Source: Maricaulis sp963975345
Lineage (GTDB): Bacteria; Pseudomonadota; Alphaproteobacteria; Caulobacterales; Maricaulaceae
Assembly: GCF_963975345.1 (NCBI RefSeq)
Contig: NZ_CAXBGE010000001.1
Span: 62,001-126,000 of the forward strand
Direction: 5' to 3'
Length of the DNA stretch: 64,000 nt
Part shown: piece after piece, positions 1-9,191 of the stretch
Position numbering within the stretch: the stretch's first letter is position 1
Layout: each line of letters opens with the position of its first letter
Program-made: the position numbers and the translations under genes
Notes under the pieces: model-generated
What the model was told of the DNA's origin: nothing
The model's database searches: none
Seen by the model: the letters and a program-made list of their open reading frames with translations, nothing else

Positions 1-15
1 ACTGTTTTCGGTCAG

Positions 16-1023
16 TTAGTTCCGGCGACGTGCCGAACGCGAACTTCTCGAATATGAGGCTTGGGCCACGGGCACTTCCTCGGAATAGGTCTGATCGCCA
101 GCTGGCATGTCAGTCCCGTAGAGATAGGTGCTGCTACCCGGTGCAGGTGGCTGATTGGTGGCCACAGCAGGGATATTGGTGCTCATCGGTGGATTATGAC
201 CAGGCAGGTCAATATCGTCGCAATTCACCAGACGCCATTCCCAACGCTCTTCCGTGCGCAGCGAGTAACGGGTGATAGTTTCAGATTGCGCAGATACCAT
301 CTGGCTGTCGACGGAGGCCGCTTGATCGATGACCTGGATCGAATAGCTGTCATAGGCCGGATCGATGGGAACTTCCTCGACGCTCGCCTGTTGCACCAGG
401 ACTTCCCGGGTGATGGACGCGAACTCGGCCGGATGGGTTTGCTCGGTGATTTCGGCTGGCTCGACGATGATATTGCGGGTGACCGTGCGGTATTCGCCAG
501 CCTCCTCAACCAAGCACCAGATTTCGCCGGTTTCTGAATCATAGCGGGTCATCGAGGCACCGGGCTCGTAGCCGCGACGCCAGACATTGCGGGGTTCGCG
601 GACCATGATGGTCTCGGTTACAGTGTCGTGCACGGCAGGCTGTACCGTATATTCGGTATAAGCAGGCCGGACCTGAACGGTTTCGGTGACGGTGTTGTAC
701 ACCGGCTCGTGGACGATGTAGCGCATGCCGGCTTCGCGTGACACATATTCACGAGTTTCCTCGCGCAGCGTCGGCGAGGCGCGGAAACCTTGACCTTCCC
801 GGGTGCTGTTGCCGATGGCGGAATACTGCTCATAGGCGTCCTGGGTTACGACCTGCTCGCTGAAGGCGTCGTACTCGGGCTCAATGCGGATGCGGGCATA
901 GCATTCGCCGCTGGCAGCATGGTTTGGCGGATCCGGCGGAAGCCAGTCGGTGTCGCCGGCGAAGGCAGCCGACGATGCCATAATGGCAATCATGCTCCCG
1001 GTGACCAAAATTGTGCTCTTCAT
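16..1023 (-). CDS. Exported 23-residue-repeat protein
   Basis: Protein of 335 residues with a Sec signal peptide (residues 1-22, cleavage after AFA) and no later membrane segment, so it is probably periplasmic or surface-exposed. Residues about 88-254 form a repeat in strict 23-residue register: a Thr (Ser in one copy) recurs at 90, 113, 136, 159, 182, 205, 228 and 251, best seen in the TVTETV-like cores at 111, 134, 180 and 203. The mature N-terminus has GECYAR (39-44), resembling the start of repeat regions I recall from OmpA-like envelope proteins with VYETVTEQV repeats. The tail (about 265-335) is low-complexity, rich in Pro, Ser and Arg. A strong ribosome site (AGGGGGG) precedes the ATG. 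Function is unknown; a structural envelope role is inference. Confidence 0.8.
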   Translation of the reverse strand: MKSTILVTGSMIAIMASSAAFAGDTDWLPPDPPNHAASGECYARIRIEPEYDAFSEQVVTQDAYEQYSAIGNSTREGQGFRASPTLREETREYVSREAGMRYIVHEPVYNTVTETVQVRPAYTEYTVQPAVHDTVTETIMVREPRNVWRRGYEPGASMTRYDSETGEIWCLVEEAGEYRTVTRNIIVEPAEITEQTHPAEFASITREVLVQQASVEEVPIDPAYDSYSIQVIDQAASVDSQMVSAQSETITRYSLRTEERWEWRLVNCDDIDLPGHNPPMSTNIPAVATNQPPAPGSSTYLYGTDMPAGDQTYSEEVPVAQASYSRSSRSARRRN

Positions 1024-1186
1024 ATTGATTCCCCCCTTCAGGACGGAGGCCGCAACCTGACGCGAGGCGCTCCATGATTTTGAAGCTTATCGCAACCGAG
1101 CCAAATCGTTAAGGATAATTAACCAACTAATTCAAGTTTCACCGGACACGCGAAAAATCAGTGTGGCACTCGCGGCACAGGGGCGC

Positions 1187-2443
1187 TCAGGCTCCGGCGA
1201 CGATCCTCAGTATCTGCCCCGTCAGCCAGGCACCGCCGGTGCCGATGACATAACCGACTACCGCCAGCAATACGCCAACCGGCGCCAGCGAGGGGTGAAA
1301 GGCCGACGCCACGACAGGCGCCGAGGCGGCCCCACCGATATTGGCTTGGCTGCCGACCGCGAGGAAGAAGACCGGTGCCTTGATCAGGATCGCCATGAGG
1401 ATCAGCAAGCTCGCATGGACCATCACCCAGATCAGACCGATCAGGAAGAATTCCGGATTCCGGGCGATCGCGGTGATGTCCATATTCATGCCGATGGTCG
1501 CCACTAGAATGTAGATGAAGACCGAGCCCGTTTTCATCGAACCCGCACCGCTCAATTTGCGCGCTGGCGTGAAGGAGAGGGTGACGCCGATGAAGGTCGC
1601 GACGATGATCAGCCAGAAGAAGCCGGAATGCAGGCTGTATTGTACGAGTTCCGGATAGTGAATGGTGAACCATGGCGCGAGCAGGTCGGATGCAAAGTGG
1701 GCAATCGCGACGGCGCCGAAGCCGATTGCCGCGATGAAGATCATGTCGCGAAGTTCCGGAATTCGCGCGTGTTCGGCCTCATAGGCCTCCGCCTTGATCC
1801 TGAGATGGTCGACCGATCGCGCATCAGCGCCGAGCCGCTTGTCGAGGGCGGCCGCGTTATTTGCGGCGATGAGCAGAAAGGCCATCCAGATATTGGCGAC
1901 GATGACGTCTACAGCAATCCAGGCCGAGAATATCTGGTCGCCGACATCGAAGATCTCATACATGGCTGTCTGGTTGGCGCTGCCGCCAATCCAGCTGCCG
2001 GCAACGGTGGTCATGCCACGCCAGACGGCGTCGGGACCATCGACCCCGATCAAATCAGGCATGAATGAGCTGGCGATCAGAAGCGCAATCGGTCCACCGA
2101 TAATCACCCCGATCGTGCCGGTCAGAAACATCGTCAGCGCCTTGGGGCCAAGCCGCAGGGTGGCTGGCAAATCGGCCGACATCGCCAGCAGGACCAAGGC
2201 TGCGGGCAGAAGATAGCGCGATGCCACAAAATAGAGCCGCGACTGGTCCGGATCGACGATGTTGAACGTGTTCAACAGGGAGGGGAGGAAATAGCAAAGC
2301 AGGAGGGGCGGAAAGATCTGGTAGAAGCGACGGAAGAACGGACCACCTGCCGTCGAGGTCCAGAAGACGGCCCCCAAAATCACGGTCAGCAGACCCAGGA
2401 CGACGGCATCATTGCTGATCAGTGGTTCGAGTTCGGTTTCCAT
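1187..2443 (-). CDS. DUF819 family membrane protein
   Basis: A 418-residue polytopic protein with about ten hydrophobic segments, matching the DUF819 (YjcL-like) family. Typical features are the Gly-rich GSWIGGSANQ stretch in the first half and the related GSQANIGGAASAPVV stretch near residue 370, which suggest an internally duplicated transporter fold. A hydrophilic loop (about 200-230) separates the halves. The ATG at 2443 has an AAGGGG ribosome site. The gene lies alone between the first M13 peptidase and the repeat protein, all on the minus strand. The substrate is unknown; an ion or small-molecule permease is inferred from topology only. Confidence 0.8.
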   Translation of the reverse strand: METELEPLISNDAVVLGLLTVILGAVFWTSTAGGPFFRRFYQIFPPLLLCYFLPSLLNTFNIVDPDQSRLYFVASRYLLPAALVLLAMSADLPATLRLGPKALTMFLTGTIGVIIGGPIALLIASSFMPDLIGVDGPDAVWRGMTTVAGSWIGGSANQTAMYEIFDVGDQIFSAWIAVDVIVANIWMAFLLIAANNAAALDKRLGADARSVDHLRIKAEAYEAEHARIPELRDMIFIAAIGFGAVAIAHFASDLLAPWFTIHYPELVQYSLHSGFFWLIIVATFIGVTLSFTPARKLSGAGSMKTGSVFIYILVATIGMNMDITAIARNPEFFLIGLIWVMVHASLLILMAILIKAPVFFLAVGSQANIGGAASAPVVASAFHPSLAPVGVLLAVVGYVIGTGGAWLTGQILRIVAGA

Positions 2444-2499
2444 GATTTCCCCTTAAAGTCAGCGCGATAAGACGGTAACCGGCGCAAGTTCGCAACCCC

Positions 2500-2533
2500 C
2501 AACACAAAACGGCCCGACCAATAGCCGGGCCGC
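2500..2533 (-). terminator. Terminator after first M13 gene
   Basis: Read on the minus strand, a perfect 7-bp GC stem (positions 2526-2532 with 2510-2516, loop of nine) is followed by TTTTGTGTT. It lies about 20 bp past the stop of the peptidase gene, as expected for a Rho-independent terminator. Confidence 0.75.
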
Positions 2534-2553
2534 TTCGCTCAATATTGAAAGGC

Positions 2554-4629
2554 CTACCAGACGGAAACGCGTTCCTCCGGCGGCAGGTAGAGGGCATCGT
2601 CTTCGGTGACACCGAAGGCGTCGTACCAGACATCCATATTCCGCACGACACCATTGGTCCGATATTGCGACGGGCTGTGTGGGTCAGTCGTGATACGCGA
2701 GACGAGATTGTCTTCGGTATAGAGCCGGCGCCAGACCTGCGCCCAGGCCATGAAGAAGCGTTGATCGCCGGTGAATCCGTCGAGCACTGGCGCTTCGCCA
2801 CCATGATCAGCGAGATACATGTGATAGGCGCGGTAGGCCATGGAAAGCCCGCCAATATCGCCGATATTCTCACCCAGGGTCAGGCGGCCATTCACGAACA
2901 TGCCTTCGACCGGTGAGAACTCCTCATATTGGGCGACAATCGCATCAGTACGGGCGTCGAATTGCTCGCGTGAATAATCGGTCCACCAATTGCGTAGCAG
3001 GCCATCGCCATCGGACTGGCTGCCCTGGTCGTCGAAACCATGGCCCATTTCATGGCCGATCACGGCACCAATACCGCCGAAATTCACCGCCGGATCCGCG
3101 TGGGCGTCGAAGAACGGCCCTTGCAGGATCGCAGCCGGGAAGACGATCTCATTGGCGGTTGAGGAATAATAGGCGTTCACCGTCTGAGGCGACATGCCCC
3201 ATTCCCAATCGCGGATCGGGCCATGAAGGCGGGCGCGGCTGTCGGCGCGGTACCAGGCCGAGATGCGTTCGGAATTGCCAAACAGATCGTCCGGACGAAT
3301 TTCGATCGAAGAATAGTCGGGCCATTGGTCAGGATAGGCGATCTTCGGGGTGAATTTGGCGAGCTTGTCGAGCGCTTCGGCCCGGGTCTCGTCATCCATC
3401 CACTCCAGCGTCTCGATCCGGTCGGCCAGGGCGCGGCGCAGATAGCCGACCAGGTCTTCCATCTCTTCCTTGCTCTCAGCCGGGAAATAGCGCTCGACAT
3501 AGATGCGGCCGATGGCCTGTCCGAGAGGCCCGTTGACATACTGGATGCCGCGGCGATCACGCGCCCGTGGCTCTTCAGTGCCCGAAAGCGTACGGCTCCA
3601 GAAATCAAAGCTGCGATCGTAAAATGCCTCGTCCAGCTCATTGCTGTTCGACCGCATATAGTGCAGCGCCAGGTAATCCTTCCAGGTCTCCAACGGGATC
3701 TCCTGGAAGAAGGCAGCAAGTGACTGGACGGCCGTGTTCTGCGACACGACGACATGGTCCTGATCGGCAAAGTCCAGCGCCGTCATGAATCGCGCCCAAT
3801 CGAAACCGGGGGCATAGGCCTCCAATTCCTCGAGTGTCATCGGATTGTAGCTGGCGACGCGGTCGCGGCTCTCGGCACGCGTCCAATGCATTTGCGCGAT
3901 AGCGGTTTCCATATCGAGCACGGCTTGGGCGCGTTCGGCGCCATTGTCTTCGCCCAACATGCCAAATACGTCGGTCATGTAATCAACATAGGCCGTGCGA
4001 TAGGCGTCGAACCGCTCATCATCGCGCAGGTAATAATCACGGTCCGGCATACCCAGGCCAGACTGACGGATGTAGACCACGTAGGTATCAGGATTGCCCG
4101 CATCGCGGCCAACTCCGCCACCGAATAGTGAGGCAAAGCCGTTGGCACCGAACAGGTCGATGATGTCGTCATAGCTCTGCGCCGCGGCGATCCGGTCGAG
4201 GCCGGGCTGGGCCGGGGTCAGGCCGAGCGCGTTGAGATGATCGGTATCCATGTAGCTGGCATAGAGATCGCCAACTTGCTGCTCGACCGAGCCGGCCGGG
4301 TTATCCGTCGCCGAAACGTCAGTAATAATGGTGTCGATCCGTTCTTCTGCGCTCAGGGCGAGTTCGGAGAAAGAGCCGAAATTCGAGAAGCCGGCCGGAA
4401 TTTCCGTCGTGTCGAGCCAGCCTTCATTCACATAGCGGAAGAAGTCATCCCCGGGGGCGACGGTCTCGCTGATGTTCTGGGTCTCGATGCCCCAAGCGCC
4501 GAGCGCTGGCGCAGTCGCCTGGGTGGCGGGTTCACTGGACGTGGCGGCGTCGGTTGATGGTGCTTCAGCGGCTGGATTGCACGCGGTCAGCAAAGCAAAG
4601 CAGGCGGTGCCAAGGAGGATTTTCTTCAC
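2554..4629 (-). CDS. M13 metallopeptidase lipoprotein, copy 1
   Basis: Neprilysin/PepO-type zinc endopeptidase of 691 residues, close to the usual bacterial M13 length. The GTG at 4629 is preferred because it gives a clean lipoprotein signal (VKKILLG... with lipobox LTAC, Cys17) and follows an ACGGAGA ribosome site; an in-frame TTG at 4653 would add eight residues. The zinc motif HEMGH is at residues 526-530, the second motif is GENIGDIGG, and the C-terminus ends in VSVW as in the other two copies. It should act as a membrane-anchored periplasmic or surface peptidase on short peptides. It is first of three tandem paralogs, each with its own terminator, so they are probably separately transcribed. 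Confidence 0.93.
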   Translation of the reverse strand: MKKILLGTACFALLTACNPAAEAPSTDAATSSEPATQATAPALGAWGIETQNISETVAPGDDFFRYVNEGWLDTTEIPAGFSNFGSFSELALSAEERIDTIITDVSATDNPAGSVEQQVGDLYASYMDTDHLNALGLTPAQPGLDRIAAAQSYDDIIDLFGANGFASLFGGGVGRDAGNPDTYVVYIRQSGLGMPDRDYYLRDDERFDAYRTAYVDYMTDVFGMLGEDNGAERAQAVLDMETAIAQMHWTRAESRDRVASYNPMTLEELEAYAPGFDWARFMTALDFADQDHVVVSQNTAVQSLAAFFQEIPLETWKDYLALHYMRSNSNELDEAFYDRSFDFWSRTLSGTEEPRARDRRGIQYVNGPLGQAIGRIYVERYFPAESKEEMEDLVGYLRRALADRIETLEWMDDETRAEALDKLAKFTPKIAYPDQWPDYSSIEIRPDDLFGNSERISAWYRADSRARLHGPIRDWEWGMSPQTVNAYYSSTANEIVFPAAILQGPFFDAHADPAVNFGGIGAVIGHEMGHGFDDQGSQSDGDGLLRNWWTDYSREQFDARTDAIVAQYEEFSPVEGMFVNGRLTLGENIGDIGGLSMAYRAYHMYLADHGGEAPVLDGFTGDQRFFMAWAQVWRRLYTEDNLVSRITTDPHSPSQYRTNGVVRNMDVWYDAFGVTEDDALYLPPEERVSVW

Positions 4630-4741
4630 GGGTGATATCTCCGTCTGGTTCAAAATTGGTTGGACGCAAGACTAGAGCGCGATCATCAGGACGCAAGCCT
4701 TTGGCGGCTTTTCATTCTGGCCCGCTCCATCGCAGACGCAG

Positions 4742-4772
4742 AAAAAAGGCGGCCCGGCATGGCCGGACCGCC
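4742..4772 (-). terminator. Terminator after second M13 gene
   Basis: On the minus strand an 11-bp GC-rich stem (4762-4772 with 4748-4758, one G-U pair, three-base loop) is followed directly by six T residues (4747-4742). This is a textbook Rho-independent terminator 20 bp downstream of the gene's stop. Confidence 0.9.
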
Positions 4773-4792
4773 TGATTTGTCATTCGATCTGA

Positions 4793-6880
4793 CTACCAGA
4801 TCGAAACCCGCTCTTCGGGCGGCAGGTACAACTCATTGTCCGTCGTGATGCCGAACGCGTCGTACCAAGCGTCGATATTGCGAACGACGCCATTGACCCG
4901 GTATTGCGCCGGGCTGTGCGGATCGGAACGCAGACGCGATACGAGGCTGTCCTCGGTCTGCTTGGAGCGCCAGACCTGGGCCCAGGACATGAAGAAGCGC
5001 TGGTCACCGGTCAGCCCGTCGAGCACCGGAGCGTCGCCGCCATGGTCCGTGAGATAAGCGTGGTAGGCCTGATAGGCGATGGTAAGGCCACCGAGATCGC
5101 CAATATTCTCGCCCAAGGTCAGTTGGCCGTTGACGTGCTCGCCCTCGACCGGGGAGAACTCATCATACTGGGCAACCAAGGCCTCGGTGCGCTCATGGAA
5201 ATGCTCACGCGAGAAATCGGTCCACCAGTTTCGCAATACGCCCTGGCCGTCCTGTTCAGCGCCCTGATCGTCAAAGCCATGGCCCATTTCATGACCGATG
5301 ACACCGCCGATAGCGGCAAAATTGACGGCCGGATCGGCAAAGGGATCGAAGAAGGGAGCCTGGAGAATGGCGGCCGGGAAGACGATCTCATTGCTGTCGG
5401 GATTATAGTAAGCATTGATCGTCTGTGGGCTCATATACCACATCCAGTCACGCTTGGATTCATGCAGTTGGGCGACTTGGTCGGCCCAGTTCCAAGCGGA
5501 GATCGCGCGGGCATTACCGATCAAATTATCGGGCGCAACCTCGATGCTGGAATAGTCACGCCAGACATCGGGATAGCCAATTTTTGGCAGGAAACTTTCG
5601 AGCTTCGCCTGGGCTTCGGCGCGCGTGGCGTCGTCCATCCATTCGAGCGTCGCGATACGGGCCGCGAAAGCGGCGCGCAGATAGCCGACCAGATCTTCCA
5701 TCTGCGCCTTGTATTCAGGCGGGAAGTAGCGCTCGACATAAACCTTGCCGATATTCTCGCCGAAGCGGCCATTAACGAACTGGATCGCCCGCAAATCACG
5801 GGTCCGTTGCTCATCGACCCCACGCAGGGTGCGGGAGTAGAAGTCGAAGCTCGCATCATCGAAGCGCGCCGGCAGCTGCCCCGTCTGATTGTCGACGAAG
5901 TGGAAGGCCAGATAGGAGGCCAGCACATCAACCGGCGTTTCTGCGAACAGTTGTGCAGAGGCTTGGACGGCGGTGTCGGTATTGACGACCACTTCGGTGA
6001 TGTCGGAAATGCCCAGCTCTTCCAGGAAGGCTGACCATTCAAAGCCCGGCGCATAGGCCTCGAGCTCGGTCAGGGTCATCAGGTGATAATTCGGCACGGA
6101 TTCGCGAGCCAGTTCGGCCGGCCATTGAACCTGCGCAAGCGCCGTTTCCAGCGCCATCACATCGGCGGCGCGACCTTCGGGGTTATCGACGCCGGACATG
6201 GTTAGAATATTGGTGATATAGGCGACATAAGCCGCACGATAGGCGACGTAACGCTCACCCTCATCGAGATAATAATCCCGATTTGGCAGGCCTAGCCCGC
6301 CTTGCGAGACATGGGTGAGATAGCGCTGCGGATTGCCGGAATCCTGGCTGACATAAAGACCGATCATCGACTGGTGCACCGGACGGCCAAACCAGCGGGC
6401 GATGTCCTCATGCGTTGTCGAGGCCAGCACGGCATCCAGTTCGTCCTGGATCGGGGTCAGACCGAGCGCTTCGATCCGGTCGGTATCCATATAGCTGCGA
6501 TAGAGGTCACCGATCTGCTGCTCGGGCGTTCCGGCAGCCGATTCAGTCGCTGCGGCGTCCTCGATGATCGAATTTACGCGTTGTTCGGAGGTGAGATAGA
6601 GATCGATGAAGGCACCGGCCGAGCTGAAGCCGGTCGGGATTTCAGCGGTGTCGAGCCAGCCCTGATTGACGTAGGTGAAGAAATCATCGCCCGCATTGAC
6701 GCTGTCGCTGACATATTGTGTCTCGATGCCCCAACTGCCGAGCGAGGCTTCGCCCGTCATCGTTGGGGTCTCAGCCGCTGGTGTCTCGGTTGCCGATGCG
6801 TCTGTCGCCGGCGCTTCGGCCGCCGGATTGCAGGCGGCAAGCAAGGCAAGGCAGGCGCCGCTGAGTAGATATTTTCTCAT
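4793..6880 (-). CDS. M13 metallopeptidase lipoprotein, copy 2
   Basis: Second M13 zinc endopeptidase, 695 residues. The ATG at 6880 is chosen because GGGGAA precedes it and the product starts MRKYLLSG with lipobox LAAC (Cys17); the upstream in-frame start at 6943 would bury the signal. Zinc-binding HEMGH lies at 530-534, followed by GENIGDLGG and a C-terminal VSIW. A Thr/Glu/Ala-rich linker (about 18-45) follows the lipidated Cys. It is a clear paralog of both neighbours, sharing the order lipobox, acidic linker, LGxWGIETQ-like start and catalytic domain. Probable role: degradation of peptides at the cell envelope. Confidence 0.93.
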   Translation of the reverse strand: MRKYLLSGACLALLAACNPAAEAPATDASATETPAAETPTMTGEASLGSWGIETQYVSDSVNAGDDFFTYVNQGWLDTAEIPTGFSSAGAFIDLYLTSEQRVNSIIEDAAATESAAGTPEQQIGDLYRSYMDTDRIEALGLTPIQDELDAVLASTTHEDIARWFGRPVHQSMIGLYVSQDSGNPQRYLTHVSQGGLGLPNRDYYLDEGERYVAYRAAYVAYITNILTMSGVDNPEGRAADVMALETALAQVQWPAELARESVPNYHLMTLTELEAYAPGFEWSAFLEELGISDITEVVVNTDTAVQASAQLFAETPVDVLASYLAFHFVDNQTGQLPARFDDASFDFYSRTLRGVDEQRTRDLRAIQFVNGRFGENIGKVYVERYFPPEYKAQMEDLVGYLRAAFAARIATLEWMDDATRAEAQAKLESFLPKIGYPDVWRDYSSIEVAPDNLIGNARAISAWNWADQVAQLHESKRDWMWYMSPQTINAYYNPDSNEIVFPAAILQAPFFDPFADPAVNFAAIGGVIGHEMGHGFDDQGAEQDGQGVLRNWWTDFSREHFHERTEALVAQYDEFSPVEGEHVNGQLTLGENIGDLGGLTIAYQAYHAYLTDHGGDAPVLDGLTGDQRFFMSWAQVWRSKQTEDSLVSRLRSDPHSPAQYRVNGVVRNIDAWYDAFGITTDNELYLPPEERVSIW

Positions 6881-6984
6881 TCTCGAATTCCCCGGGAAAT
6901 TTACGTTAACTTTGGACAATAATCCGCTGTCACCAGGAAGCAACTGACGGTTCTGTTAGTTTTTGGCGCAAACCCCAGCCCTAA

Positions 6985-7020
6985 ACCGGTGCGGCCCGGG
7001 TTTCCCCGAGCCGCATGGTT
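6985..7020 (-). terminator. Hairpin after third M13 gene
   Basis: On the minus strand an 11-bp stem (7005-7015 with 6990-7000, one G-U pair) with a GAAA-containing loop lies about 35 bp past the stop. The downstream T-run is only three long (GGTTT), so it is a weaker terminator than those of the other two M13 genes. Confidence 0.55.
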
Positions 7021-7050
7021 TTGTCAGTCTTCAATGCTCGGCTGGCCCGA

Positions 7051-9126
7051 TCACCAGATCGAGACGCGCTCTTCAGGCGGCAGGTAGAGGGCGTCGCCCT
7101 CCTGAATATCGAACGCTGCATACCAAGCGTCCAGATTCCGCAGGACGCCATTGGTCCGGTATTGTGACGGGCTGTGCGGATCGGTTGTCAGGCGCGAGAC
7201 GAGATTGTCCTCACGATACAGCCGGCGCCAGACCTGAGCCCAGGCCAGGAAGAAGCGCTGATCACCGGTATAACCGTCAATCACCGGCGCTTCACCGCCG
7301 CAGCAGGAGTCGAGATACTGGTGGTAGGCGGTATAGGCCATCTGAACCCCACCCAGATCGCCGATATTCTCGCCCATGGTGAATTCACCATTCACGAACA
7401 TGCCTTCGATCGGAGAATAACCATTATACTGGGCTTCCAGCCGTCCGGCACGCTCCTCGAAGCGTGCGTCGGTGGCGGGGGTCCACCAATCGCGGATCGA
7501 ACCGTCAAAATCGAAGCGGCGGCCCTGATCGTCGAAGCCATGTCCGATTTCGTGTCCGATCACCGCACCGATTGCGCCATAATTGACGGCAGCATCTGCA
7601 TTTGGATCAAAGAAGGGCGGCTGAAGTATGCCGGCCGGGAAGGTGATCTGGTTCATCAACGGATTATAGGAGGCATTGATGGTCTGCGGCGGGTAGGGCC
7701 ATTGACCGCGGTCGACCGGCCCGGCCAGATCTTCCAATTGCTGGTTCCAGACGAAGTCATTGACGCGCATCATATTGCCGAACAGATCGTCAGAGGTGAT
7801 CTGCAGATCGGAATAATCCTGCCATTCGTCGGGATAGCCAATACGCGGCTCGAAGGTGGAGAGCTTGCGAAGTGCGTTGGCACGCGTCTCGTCATCCATC
7901 CATTCCGAAGCGTTGAGCCGGCCTTCCAACGCGGTGACGAGATTGGCGACCAGGCCTTCCATCGCCGCTTTCGACGAGGCCGGGAAATGGCGCTCGACAT
8001 AGATTTGGCCGACGGCTTCACCGAGTTGCTGGCCGACAATATTGACGCCACGCCGGTCGCGCGGGCGTTGTTCGTCCGTGCCATTGAGGATGTGGCCGTA
8101 GAAGTCGAAATCGGCCTGGTCGAATGCTGCCGGCAGATTGCCGGCATTGTTCTGCAGGAAATGGAAGGTCAGATAATCCTGCCAGACACTGACCGGCGTT
8201 TCCTCGAAGATGCGTCCCGTGCCCTCGATGGCGCTCGGCTGCGCGACGAGATAGGTCGCAACGCCGTCGAGGCCGAGCGTGGTCATGGCGGTGGTCAGGT
8301 CGAGCTGTGGCGCCAGCTCGCTGAGCTGCTCCAGCGGCATTGGATTGTAGATTTCCTGGATATTGCGCGAGCGTGCCTGCGTCCAATGCACCTCGGCCAG
8401 CCGGGTTTCGAGCGCCATGATGGCGTCCGCCTTGTCGGTGCCGCCGTCAATGCCAGCCAGATCGAGCATCTGTGCGATGAAGGCGACATAGGCTTCGCGG
8501 TAGCGGGCGTAGTTCTCGTTTTCCAGATCGACATAATAATCGCGGTCCGGCAGGCCCAACCCGCCCTGGCCGACAAAGACCGTATAGCGCGTGGTATCCG
8601 CCGGGTCCGGGATAACCCCGACGCCGAGCGGAGCGTTTTGGTGGATATCGGCGAACAAGGCCCGGATATCTTCATGCGTGGTCGCGGCTGCGATGGCATC
8701 GAGGTAAGGCTGCGCGGGCGTGAGGCCCCGCGTCTCAACGGTCTCGGTATCCATCCAGCTGCCATAGAGATCGCCGACTTTTTGCTCGATTGTCCCCTGG
8801 GCGGGGTGATCGGCAGCGAGGTCGAGAATGATCTCTTGGACATCCTCTTCGGCTTCCAGCGCCAGCTCGGTGAACATGCCGTAATTGGACAGATCCGCTG
8901 GAATTTCGGTTGTGTCGAGCCAATGGCCATTGGCAAAGCGGAAGAAGTCGTCGCCCGGCGCATATGCCAAGTCCATACCGTCTTGGTCGAAACCCCAATC
9001 GCCGAGCTGCGGCGCGGCTTGGGTCGCAGTATTGGCGCTCAACTCGGTGTCGACGCTGGACACACCAGCCTGGTTGCAGGCCGCAAGGAGCACGCACATC
9101 GCGCTGCTCAACAATAACTTTTTCAT
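7051..9126 (-). CDS. M13 metallopeptidase lipoprotein, copy 3
   Basis: Third M13 zinc endopeptidase, 691 residues, lipobox LAAC with Cys17 and an AGGGGA ribosome site. The zinc motif reads HEIGH (525-529) where the other copies have HEMGH; GENIGDLGG and the final VSIW are kept. A small CCGG insertion near the C-terminal third (DSCCGGEAP) gives two adjacent Cys not present in the paralogs. It is the copy nearest the efflux operon, whose terminator lies just upstream of this gene's start. It is likely membrane-anchored outside the cytoplasm; the substrate is unknown. Confidence 0.93.
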   Translation of the reverse strand: MKKLLLSSAMCVLLAACNQAGVSSVDTELSANTATQAAPQLGDWGFDQDGMDLAYAPGDDFFRFANGHWLDTTEIPADLSNYGMFTELALEAEEDVQEIILDLAADHPAQGTIEQKVGDLYGSWMDTETVETRGLTPAQPYLDAIAAATTHEDIRALFADIHQNAPLGVGVIPDPADTTRYTVFVGQGGLGLPDRDYYVDLENENYARYREAYVAFIAQMLDLAGIDGGTDKADAIMALETRLAEVHWTQARSRNIQEIYNPMPLEQLSELAPQLDLTTAMTTLGLDGVATYLVAQPSAIEGTGRIFEETPVSVWQDYLTFHFLQNNAGNLPAAFDQADFDFYGHILNGTDEQRPRDRRGVNIVGQQLGEAVGQIYVERHFPASSKAAMEGLVANLVTALEGRLNASEWMDDETRANALRKLSTFEPRIGYPDEWQDYSDLQITSDDLFGNMMRVNDFVWNQQLEDLAGPVDRGQWPYPPQTINASYNPLMNQITFPAGILQPPFFDPNADAAVNYGAIGAVIGHEIGHGFDDQGRRFDFDGSIRDWWTPATDARFEERAGRLEAQYNGYSPIEGMFVNGEFTMGENIGDLGGVQMAYTAYHQYLDSCCGGEAPVIDGYTGDQRFFLAWAQVWRRLYREDNLVSRLTTDPHSPSQYRTNGVLRNLDAWYAAFDIQEGDALYLPPEERVSIW

Positions 9127-9146
9127 AGATAAATCCCCTGGCTATT

Positions 9147-9183
9147 TAAAAAAAGAACCCCGCGCAGGTTATCGCGCGGGGTC
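9147..9183 (-). terminator. Terminator of RND efflux operon
   Basis: Minus-strand reading gives a perfect 9-bp stem (9174-9182 with 9157-9165, eight-base loop) followed by TTCTTTTTTT. It lies 10 bp past the stop of the pump gene and ends the three-gene operon just before the third M13 gene. Confidence 0.92.
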
Positions 9184-9191
9184 CGTTCTGG

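Noticed and set aside
1108..1126. TTAA-spacer-TTAA near-match to a CtrA box upstream of the first gene
   Set aside because: The spacer is six bases, not the seven of the known CtrA consensus, so the match is not good enough in AT-rich intergenic DNA.
4904..6034. A 376-codon plus-strand open frame opposite the second M13 gene
   Set aside because: Antisense shadow of a confident peptidase gene; composition shows no domain.
7174..9117. A 647-codon open frame on the plus strand opposite the third M13 gene
   Set aside because: It has no family motifs, no ribosome site, and is exactly antisense to a gene with lipobox, zinc motif and terminator. Long antisense frames are common in GC-rich DNA with strong third-position bias.
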